Source of the DNA: Acidimangrovimonas sp.
Lineage (GTDB): Bacteria > Pseudomonadota > Alphaproteobacteria > Rhodobacterales > Rhodobacteraceae
Direction: 5' to 3'
NCBI GenBank assembly: GCA_030147905.1
Contig: JASBUM010000536.1
Location: 1-11,442 of the forward strand
DNA length: 11,442 bases
How positions within the stretch are numbered: the stretch's first letter is position 1; each line of letters begins with the position of its first letter. The translations under genes were made by a program, and so were the position numbers. The notes beneath the pieces were generated by a model. It was given only the letters and a program-made list of their open reading frames with translations, had not been told where the DNA came from and searched no databases. Positions 6,119 through 11,442 of this stretch are shown here, piece by piece.

Positions 6119-6120
6119 GC

Positions 6121-6636
6121 TCAGATCGTCTTGTCGACCTGACGGCGGGGCGCAGCGGGTTCATGCAGTGGCCGGCCGCTCTTGCCATAGAGGCCGCGCA
6201 GGCTGTGGCGGTCGCGGATCTTCTCGACCTCGCGCACGATCGTGTCGGTGGCCTGCGCCATGCGCTCCAGCAGCGCACTATCCTCTGCCACCGCATCCTT
6301 CAACGCGCCCAGCCGGCCGCGGAGGTCCAGCACCTCGGCCACCTTCGACCCGAGGAACGGCTCCGCCAGCGGTGCGCGCAGCGCGATACGTTCGAGAAGC
6401 GCGGTCTTCGCGCCATAAAGCGCGCCCACCTCTTCCAGCGCACCGGCGCCGATCGCGGCGATTTCCCTGTGCAACAGCGCGGTGACGGCTTCGAGATCCT
6501 CGGCGAAGGCCGCGAGCGCGGCACGCTCCTCGGCGGTGGGGACCGGGCCATCAACGGCGCCGTCCTCGGCCGCAAGCGCGCGCCTCTGGGCCAGCCGGCG
6601 AGCAAAGCGCGAAGGTTCGTTGGAATTCGCCGTCAT
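6121..6636 (-). CDS. flgN: FlgN-like flagellar chaperone
   Basis: FlgN is a soluble helical chaperone for the hook-filament junction proteins FlgK and FlgL. The 171-residue product is almost entirely helical, with long amphipathic helices at about 36-63, 66-90, 96-125 and 118-142. It ends in a conserved-looking REVEKIRDRHSLRGLYGKSGRP segment (135-156) that I associate with alphaproteobacterial FlgN-type proteins. Flexible N- and C-terminal tails are rich in Arg, Ala and Pro. The ATG at 6636 is preferred over an in-frame TTG at 6648, because GAGG lies about 9 bases upstream and the shorter form does not overlap the rod-binding gene. It is the last gene of flgI-flgJ-flgN and ends 3 bases before the CtrA box. 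Its presumed clients FlgK and FlgL are encoded in the same window. Family call moderate. Confidence 0.7.
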   Translation of the reverse strand: MTANSNEPSRFARRLAQRRALAAEDGAVDGPVPTAEERAALAAFAEDLEAVTALLHREIAAIGAGALEEVGALYGAKTALLERIALRAPLAEPFLGSKVAEVLDLRGRLGALKDAVAEDSALLERMAQATDTIVREVEKIRDRHSLRGLYGKSGRPLHEPAAPRRQVDKTI

Positions 6637-6644
6637 CTTTCGCC

Positions 6645-6995
6645 TCAACTCCCCTTGTAGGCGCGGATCATCCGTTCGACCGAACGCGCGATCCCGGTGC
6701 TGCCCGACTGTGCGATCTGGTCGGCCATGGCGCGGGCCATGAAGCTGCGCCAGATGGCCTCGCCCTGCCCGCCGTCGAGCGGGCCGAGCTTGACCGTCTT
6801 CATCATCTGCTCCACCACCTGGGTCAGGAAGACGGCGGCGAAATCCTTGGACACCGCCTTGTCGCGCGCTTGTGCCGGCGGTGCCTGTCCTGCGCCCGCA
6901 AGCGGGGGCTGAGCGGGCGACCCCGTGGCCGGGCCGGGCCTAGGACCGGACGCGGCGGGCGGTACGGGGGGGATGGCGGGGCCCGTGATGGCCAT
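6645..6995 (-). CDS. flgJ: Rod-binding protein, FlgJ N-terminal domain type
   Basis: This 116-residue protein is a stand-alone rod-binding domain equivalent to the N-terminal half of enterobacterial FlgJ, which caps the growing rod in the periplasm. Residues 1-45 are a Pro/Ala/Gly-rich linker. The domain follows at 49-112 with KDFAAVFLTQVVEQMMKTV, GGQGEAIWRSFMARAMADQIA and GIARSVERMI, close to the family pattern. The muramidase domain of E. coli FlgJ is absent, as is usual in alphaproteobacteria, where a separate lytic enzyme opens the wall; none is encoded here. There is no cleavable signal, which fits export through the flagellar machine. The ATG lies 2 bases after the flgI stop, and 8 bases separate its stop from the flgN-like ATG. 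Confidence 0.9.
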   Translation of the reverse strand: MAITGPAIPPVPPAASGPRPGPATGSPAQPPLAGAGQAPPAQARDKAVSKDFAAVFLTQVVEQMMKTVKLGPLDGGQGEAIWRSFMARAMADQIAQSGSTGIARSVERMIRAYKGS

Positions 6996-6997
6996 GG

Positions 6998-8173
6998 TCA
7001 GATGATCTCCAGCTCGGCGTGCAGCGCGCCGGCGGCCTTGATTGCCTGCAAGATCGCGATCGTCTGGCGCGCCGTCACGCCGATGGCGTTGAGGCCGTTG
7101 ACAAGATCCTGAAGACTGACATCGCCCTTGAGCACCGTGAACTTGGTGCTCTTTTCCTGCACCTTCACGCTTGATTGCGGGACCACCACCGTCTTGCCGA
7201 TGGTGATCGGATTCGGCTGGCTGACCTGATAGCTTTCGCGCACCCGCACGGTCAGGCCGCCCTGGCTGATGGCAACCGGCGCGATGCGGACGTTCTGGCC
7301 GATCACGATCGTGCCCGATTTCGCATCGATCACCACCTTGGCCACCGTGTCGGCGGTGACCGTCAGGTTCTCGATCGAGGCCATCATCTCGGGCACGCCC
7401 ATGCGGCGCGGCCGCTGCACCTGGATCGTGCCGGAATCGAGCACCTTCGCGGCCCGCGGCCCCAACACGCGATCGACCGCCGCGCGCACCCGCTCGGCGG
7501 TGGTGAAGTCCGGCGTGTGAAGCGCCAGCCGGACCGACGCCATGCTGTTGAGGTCGAACTTGATCTCGCGCTCGACGATGGCGCCGCTGGCAATCCGCGC
7601 TTCGGTCGGCACGCCCTCGACCACGCTCGCCGTCTTGCCCCGCGCGCTGTAGCCGGAGACCGCGACAGGCCCTTGTGCCACGGCGTAGATCTGCCCGTCG
7701 GCACCGGCCAGCGGCGTCACGATCAGCGTGCCCCCGCGCAGGCTGCTGGCATCCCCCAGCGATGAGACCGTGACGTCGATCGCCGATCCGCGGCGCGCGA
7801 AGGGCGGCAGGTTGGCGGTGACCATGACCGCCGCGGTGTTCTGGGTCTTGAGCTTGTCCTTGCTGAGATTGCCGACGCCCAGCCGTTCAAGCATGCCCTC
7901 GATCGACTTGCGGGTGAAGGGGCTGTTGCCAAGCCGGTCACCCGTCCCGTTGAGCCCGACGACCAGACCGTAACCCACGAGCTGGTTGCTGCGCACGCCC
8001 TCGAAACTGGCGATGTCCTTGATCCGCACTCCGGCCCGCACACCCGCCGGGTTTCCGAACGCGAAGCCGGCCGCCAACCCCAACAACGCCACCGCCCGCA
8101 GAACCCTCGGGGCGATCCGGCGCGGGCGGCAGGGCGAAAGCTGCGGGGACGGGCGGGAAAACCACATGCGCAT
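6998..8173 (-). CDS. flgI: Flagellar P-ring protein FlgI
   Basis: FlgI forms the P ring, the bushing around the rod in the peptidoglycan layer, and is exported by Sec. Visible marks are RIKDIASFEGVRSNQLVGYGLVVGLNGTGD at the mature N-terminus, GVGNLSKDKLKTQNTAAVMVTA, PPFARRGSAIDVTVSSLGDA-SLRGGTL, and a C-terminal DLVNGLNAIGV block. With the ATG at 8173 the product is 391 residues, with an Arg-rich n-region, a hydrophobic core (24-40) and a likely cleavage after AGVRA (47). The in-frame ATG at 8233 gives 411 residues and keeps GC-rich third codon positions, but it has no Shine-Dalgarno and would put a very long tail before the signal peptide. An ATG at 8167 is also possible. The mature protein has no cysteine, so the disulfide of enteric FlgI cannot form. 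First gene of flgI-flgJ-flgN. Confidence 0.95.
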   Translation of the reverse strand: MRMWFSRPSPQLSPCRPRRIAPRVLRAVALLGLAAGFAFGNPAGVRAGVRIKDIASFEGVRSNQLVGYGLVVGLNGTGDRLGNSPFTRKSIEGMLERLGVGNLSKDKLKTQNTAAVMVTANLPPFARRGSAIDVTVSSLGDASSLRGGTLIVTPLAGADGQIYAVAQGPVAVSGYSARGKTASVVEGVPTEARIASGAIVEREIKFDLNSMASVRLALHTPDFTTAERVRAAVDRVLGPRAAKVLDSGTIQVQRPRRMGVPEMMASIENLTVTADTVAKVVIDAKSGTIVIGQNVRIAPVAISQGGLTVRVRESYQVSQPNPITIGKTVVVPQSSVKVQEKSTKFTVLKGDVSLQDLVNGLNAIGVTARQTIAILQAIKAAGALHAELEII

Positions 8174-8232
8174 GTTCTCGTTCGGATCCGCGCCCCCGAA
8201 ACGCCGGGCAACCGCGGGCAGGTCATGCTTCA

Positions 8233-8261
8233 TGAATAGATTAACAACTGCCCAATGTCTA
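8233..8261 (-). promoter_or_regulatory. Candidate sigma-70-like promoter for the flgI operon
   Basis: On the minus strand TAGACA (8261-8256, 5 of 6 to TTGACA) is followed by a 17-base spacer and TATTCA (8238-8233), a weak -10. Transcription would start near 8226. That would favour the downstream flgI starts (8173 or 8167) and leave a leader of about 50 bases. It lies in the only AT-rich gap of the window. The weak -10 may mean that an activator is needed. Confidence 0.3.
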
Positions 8262-8281
8262 CATGATTTATCCGTTATTAC

Positions 8282-8310
8282 TTGACCGCTGTTCTTAACT
8301 CTTCTAGGTT
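8282..8310 (+). promoter_or_regulatory. Candidate promoter for the response regulator gene
   Basis: TTGACC (8282-8287, 5 of 6 to TTGACA), a 17-base spacer and TAGGTT (8305-8310, matching at the first two and last positions of TATAAT) form a plausible sigma-70-type promoter. It lies about 37 bases before the regulator's ATG, back to back with the flgI promoter candidate. Confidence 0.45.
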
Positions 8311-8347
8311 TTATACATCATTTTCATCACACACCGGCGGAGCCAGC

Positions 8348-9121
8348 ATGTATATCTACGTCTTCGAGCCCCGCGCCGGCCGCCGTGACGCGCTGCTGGC
8401 AGAGCTGAAGGCGGTGGGGATGTCGCCGCTGTCGATCGGCGAGAGCTTCTTCGCCTCCGACCTGACGGTGCTCAACCGCAAGGGCAGCGACACGCGCGGC
8501 ATCCTGATCGGCGCGACTCCGGCGGTACTTGACCAAATCCGGGCCGTGCGCGAGGCCGGCTGCCGCAACCCGCTGGTGGTGATGCGCGACTTCAAGAATT
8601 CCCGCGACACCTCCGAGGCGCTGGACCACGGGGCCGATGACGTCATCATCAGCCCGGTGAAAGGGGTCGAGGTGCTGAGCCGGATCAACTCGATCAACCG
8701 GCGGACCTATGGCCATGCCGCCGAAAGCGTCACCGTGGGCGAGGTCAGAGCCTTTTTCGACGGCCGCGACCCCGAGGTGTCGGGCGCAAGGCTGCGGCTG
8801 TCGCGGCGCGAACATGCGATCTTCCAGCACCTCGCGCTCAACGCCAACAAGGTGATCTCGAAGGGCGCGATCTATGATGCGGTTTACGGCATGGATGACG
8901 ATCAGCCCTTCGACAAGGTGATCGACGTCTATATCTGCAAGCTGCGCAAGAAGATCGCCGCGGCCGCCGCCAGCGGACATCAATATATCGAGACCGTCTA
9001 TGGCCGGGGCTACAAGTTCGGGCCGGGCGACGATGGCGAGACGGCCACGGACCGGGTCGCCAGCCTGCCGCGGCGGCGCGGCGAGGAGACCGGCGCCTCC
9101 GCCCTCGGCCTGGGCTGCTGA
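8348..9121 (+). CDS. ftcR: FtcR/Rem-like atypical OmpR-family response regulator
   Basis: This is a 257-residue DNA-binding regulator with a receiver-like domain (1-118) and an OmpR/PhoB winged-helix domain (127-226). The second domain is clear: GEVRAFFDGRDPEV, LSRREHAIFQHLALNANKVISK, VIDVYICKLRKKI (191-203) and IETVYGRGYKF (214-224), close to CtrA and to FtcR of Brucella and Rem of Sinorhizobium, which switch on flagellar genes. The receiver is degenerate: the acidic pair is reduced to FEP (6-8), the phospho-acceptor site reads ILIGA (52-56), the Thr/Ser site reads VMRD (78-81), and the Lys-Pro site reads SP (102-103). It should therefore act without phosphorylation. The ATG at 8348 is chosen because GGCGGAG precedes it and MYIYVFEP starts the first receiver strand. 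A 30-residue Arg/Gly-rich tail ends in Cys. It is divergent from flgI and convergent with flgL, with 14 bases between stops. Confidence 0.85.
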   Translation: MYIYVFEPRAGRRDALLAELKAVGMSPLSIGESFFASDLTVLNRKGSDTRGILIGATPAVLDQIRAVREAGCRNPLVVMRDFKNSRDTSEALDHGADDVIISPVKGVEVLSRINSINRRTYGHAAESVTVGEVRAFFDGRDPEVSGARLRLSRREHAIFQHLALNANKVISKGAIYDAVYGMDDDQPFDKVIDVYICKLRKKIAAAAASGHQYIETVYGRGYKFGPGDDGETATDRVASLPRRRGEETGASALGLGC

Positions 9122-9135
9122 ACGCGCCGCGGGGC

Positions 9136-10218
9136 TTACAGGTAGTTCAGGATCGACAGCTTGCCCAGCGTCGCCGTGGCGCTATAGGTCGCGTCAAGCT
9201 GGTTGCGCAGCGCGCTCAACCGGCTGGCGGCGGTATAGGGATCGACCGCCTCATATCCCAGGATCCGGCTGTTGAGCACCGATTTCAGATCTCCCTGCCG
9301 GGTCATCGTCTGCTGCACAAGCTGCTGCTGGCTGCCCAGCGTCGTCTGTTCCTGGCGCAGCCCGTCCATGCCCGACGTCAGAGCCGAGACCGCCTCGTTC
9401 ATCCAGGCCTTGTAGGCCGCGCCGTCCTTGATCTTCGACACGTCGGTTGAGGCAAGCATCGACAGTCCGCGCATCAGATCGCGCATCGGCGCGTCATTGG
9501 CCTGCACGCCGTAGGTGATGGTGTCGTTGGTGTCGATATGGGCGGTAACACGCGCATTCGGGTTGCCGGCGGCATTGGTGGCCGGCGTGCCGTTGTAGAA
9601 CGTCGCCTCGTAATTGCGGTTCGGATTGGCGGTATCGGCGGAATTGTAGGCGGCGCGAATCTCGGCGATCTTCGAGGCCGCGTCCGACGCGCTCGTCGGC
9701 CCACCCGCGACCATCGCCTGCATGGCGCCCTGCGGCGACAGGCCGGTGGCGGCATTGGTCTGATCCCAGCCCTGCATCGGTGGCCGGTCGGTGCTGGTGC
9801 CGGCGAATATGAACTCACCCGCGAAGCCGGTGTTGAGCGCATTGGTCAGCGCATCGAGCGCGGCGCGCGCCCGCACCTGCAGCGTCGGCGCCGTCGCCCC
9901 CGGCTGGTCGAGGTTGGAAACCGCGTCGCCCATCACCGGCTGCACGGTATCGTGGATCCGCCCCAGCGTGGTGGCGATGACATCCATCTTGTTGCCCAGC
10001 AGCTTGTTCGAGGTGACCAGCGCGTCGGTCTGGTCGCTCTGCCCCCGCAGGCCGAGCGGGATCGCCGCGGTCTGACCGAGATCGCCGTAGACATCGGCGC
10101 GCATTCCGGTCGACAACTCTTGCGAGGCGGTCTGCATCTGCGCCTGCATGCGTTCGACGTTGAGACGCGCGTCGAGACTGGCCTGAAGCGTGGAAAGCGG
10201 GTTGAAGATGCTGATCAT
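9136..10218 (-). CDS. flgL: Hook-filament junction protein FlgL (HAP3)
   Basis: FlgL joins the FlgK ring on the hook tip to the first flagellin subunits, and is exported by the flagellar machine. The 360-residue product (E. coli 317) belongs to the flagellin superfamily. It starts with MISIFNPLSTLQASLDARLNVERMQ, with QELSTGMRADVYGD following, and ends with the D0 helix LSALRNQLDATYSATATLGKLSILNYL, typical of FlgL. The N-terminal coiled region carries DALTNALN and GEFIFAGT, the latter a hallmark stretch before the variable middle (GG-TSASDAASKIAE and NYEATFYNG). GAGGAGG, a near-perfect Shine-Dalgarno, lies just before the ATG and overlaps the flgK stop, giving an 11-base gap and tight coupling. 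The last gene of its operon, convergent with the regulator gene. Confidence 0.95.
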   Translation of the reverse strand: MISIFNPLSTLQASLDARLNVERMQAQMQTASQELSTGMRADVYGDLGQTAAIPLGLRGQSDQTDALVTSNKLLGNKMDVIATTLGRIHDTVQPVMGDAVSNLDQPGATAPTLQVRARAALDALTNALNTGFAGEFIFAGTSTDRPPMQGWDQTNAATGLSPQGAMQAMVAGGPTSASDAASKIAEIRAAYNSADTANPNRNYEATFYNGTPATNAAGNPNARVTAHIDTNDTITYGVQANDAPMRDLMRGLSMLASTDVSKIKDGAAYKAWMNEAVSALTSGMDGLRQEQTTLGSQQQLVQQTMTRQGDLKSVLNSRILGYEAVDPYTAASRLSALRNQLDATYSATATLGKLSILNYL

Positions 10219-10229
10219 TTGCGTCCTCC

Positions 10230-11442
10230 TCAGACCGCCTGGATGAGCGTATCCATCATCTGCGAGATCGCCCCCATCATCTTGGAATTCGCGGCATAGC
10301 TGTGCTGGATGACGATGAGCTTCTGCAACTCGTTATCCAGATTGACCCCCTCGATCCCGCGGCGCGAGGAATTGACCGTCTCGGCCGCGGTGCGGGTGGT
10401 GTTGTAATCCTTCTGCGCCTGGGTGCCCGCGACATGCTGGGCACTGACCATGTTCGCGGCATAGTCGCCAAGCGTGATTCCGCTTGAAAGCCCCGTGTTA
10501 GGGTCGAAATTCTGCTTGTCCGTGAAGATCTGCAGAAAGGCGTTGACCTGGGTCGCATCGCCGGCCGGGCCGGGGCTGGTGGCGCCCATGCCGTCGCGCA
10601 TGCGCCAGAGCTGGCCACCCTGTGCCGGGTCGGCGGCGGCATTGACCGCGATCCGCCCCGCCAGCCCGGTCAGATTGGTGGCGTTGTAGGCCGCGCCCGC
10701 ATCGGTAAACAGCCCCGGCTGCCCCGCCGCAAGCGAGGCGTCGCGGCTTTGGAAGTTCTGCATCAGGCTTCGCGCCGTCTCGTCCAGCTGGAGCTGGAAC
10801 TTCGGCAGGATCGAATCCTTGAGCTGATAGAGACCGGCGAGACTTCCGTTGGAGAAGCCGCGCACCCCGCTCGCACCGGGCGTGATCTCGGTCTGGCCTG
10901 CATAGAGCTTGCCGGTCGAGACGTCATAGCGCAGATCCTGCACTGCGCCGCCCTCGATCAGGGGGCTTCCCCCGCCGGTATAGAGACTGACGCGCCCGTC
11001 GCTGCCCTGCGCGACCTGGACATCCAGCTTGCCCGCAACGCTGGTCACGAGCTGGTCGATCTGGTCGCGCATGTCGGCGCCGGGCACCGAATTGGCCTGG
11101 GCGCCTGTCAGTTGCCGGTTCAGATCCGCGATCTTGGCCAGCGCCCGGTTGACGTCGGCGACGTCATACTTGATCTCCATCGTCACTTCGCCCCGGACCT
11201 GATCCAGCGCCCCGTTGGCCGAATGCAGCGAGTCCGCCATCCGCCCCGCCGAATCCAGCGCGCCGCGCTGCGCGGCGGCGCTGCCGGGATTGCCGGACAG
11301 CGTCTGGAAACTGTTCTGAAGCGCGGTCAGACGCGCCGCGGGCGAAAAGGCATCCTGCGGCTGGCCGAGGGTCGCGGTATAGGCGTTGATCGCCTCGTAG
11401 ACGGCCTTGTGCGTCGCCATCTTGCCGGATTCGGACCGATAC
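10230..11442 (-). CDS. flgK: Hook-filament junction protein FlgK (HAP1), N-terminus cut by window edge
   Basis: FlgK is the first junction protein on the finished hook. About 403 C-terminal residues are visible and the frame stays open to the right edge (YRSESGK precedes the first internal ATG at 11420), so the gene starts beyond the window. Marks are the helical NSFQTLSGNPGSAAAQRGALDSA region, VNRALAKIADLNRQLTGAQ, DMRDQIDQLVTSVAGKLDV (a strong FlgK motif), LRYDVSTGKL, and the C-terminal block GVNLDNELQKLIVIQHSYAANSKMMGAISQMMDTLIQAV, which is diagnostic for FlgK and hook proteins. In the middle, NAFLQIFTDKQNFD precedes a Leu/Gly/Ala linker. Its stop overlaps the Shine-Dalgarno of flgL. Hook genes (flgE) are expected upstream, outside the window. 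Confidence 0.96.
   Translation of the reverse strand, partial: YRSESGKMATHKAVYEAINAYTATLGQPQDAFSPAARLTALQNSFQTLSGNPGSAAAQRGALDSAGRMADSLHSANGALDQVRGEVTMEIKYDVADVNRALAKIADLNRQLTGAQANSVPGADMRDQIDQLVTSVAGKLDVQVAQGSDGRVSLYTGGGSPLIEGGAVQDLRYDVSTGKLYAGQTEITPGASGVRGFSNGSLAGLYQLKDSILPKFQLQLDETARSLMQNFQSRDASLAAGQPGLFTDAGAAYNATNLTGLAGRIAVNAAADPAQGGQLWRMRDGMGATSPGPAGDATQVNAFLQIFTDKQNFDPNTGLSSGITLGDYAANMVSAQHVAGTQAQKDYNTTRTAAETVNSSRRGIEGVNLDNELQKLIVIQHSYAANSKMMGAISQMMDTLIQAV

Noticed and set aside
6073..6120. Sigma-54 (TGGCAC-N5-TTGCA) or sigma-28 promoter for flagellin
   Set aside because: A TTGCA is present on the minus strand, but the bases at the -24 position do not give GG, and no TAAA-N15-GCCGATAA-like pair is seen.
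8268..8276. DnaA box (TTATCCGTT)
   Set aside because: Only 6 of 9 positions match TTATCCACA, it is single, and the context is a promoter, not an origin.
8241..8298. CtrA boxes in the flgI/regulator gap
   Set aside because: Two TTAA half-sites exist (8241-8244, 8295-8298), but neither has a partner at 7-base spacing.
9122..9135. Bidirectional terminator between the regulator gene and flgL
   Set aside because: The 14-base gap is GC-rich but forms no stem long enough to call.
1..11442. A wholly new system (defence, mobile or biosynthetic)
   Set aside because: All but two or three genes are standard flagellar genes in tight operons, with no integrase, transposase, toxin, repeat array or compositional break.

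Overview
The window is one continuous stretch of a flagellar gene cluster from a GC-rich alphaproteobacterium. FlbT, FlaF, a short alphaproteobacterial-type flagellin, a DUF1217 protein, a FtcR/Rem-like atypical response regulator and a perfect CtrA box (TTAA-N7-TTAA) together point to that class. The forms of FlbT and FlgN suggest Rhodobacterales or a nearby order, but this placement is only a judgement from the sequence. There are no rRNA or tRNA genes, insertion sequences, CRISPR arrays or phage genes. Coding density is very high. The longest gene-free gaps are about 175, 137 and 119 bases.

Layout from left to right. (1) A plus-strand operon: the 3' part of fliP (export gate, cut by the window edge), an unrecognised 137-residue protein, fliG (rotor/switch) and a FliK-like low-complexity protein. 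Its genes are 4 bases apart or overlap. It ends about 50 bases from a convergent gene. (2) A minus-strand group, transcribed flaF, flbT, DUF1217 gene, with overlaps or a 1-base gap. (3) The flagellin gene on the minus strand, with a strong hairpin terminator downstream and a roughly 119-base leader/promoter region upstream. That region holds a perfect CtrA box and an mRNA hairpin. (4) A minus-strand operon transcribed flgI (P ring), a flgJ-type rod-binding protein and a flgN-like chaperone. (5) An AT-rich divergent promoter region, then a plus-strand OmpR-type regulator whose receiver domain lacks the phosphorylation residues. (6) A minus-strand pair flgK (cut by the right edge) and flgL, the hook-filament junction proteins, convergent with the regulator.

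Together these genes cover export (FliP), switch (FliG), possible hook-length control (FliK-like), rod and P ring (FlgJ-type, FlgI), junction (FlgK, FlgL), filament (flagellin), chaperone (FlgN-like) and post-transcriptional control of flagellin (FlaF, FlbT). Two regulatory layers can be read from the DNA: CtrA control of flagellin, inferred from the box, and a phosphorylation-independent FtcR/Rem-like regulator placed inside the cluster. I see no wholly new system. The least explained items are the small gene between fliP and fliG with its tandem repeat, the DUF1217 gene, and the degenerate-receiver regulator with its divergent promoter.
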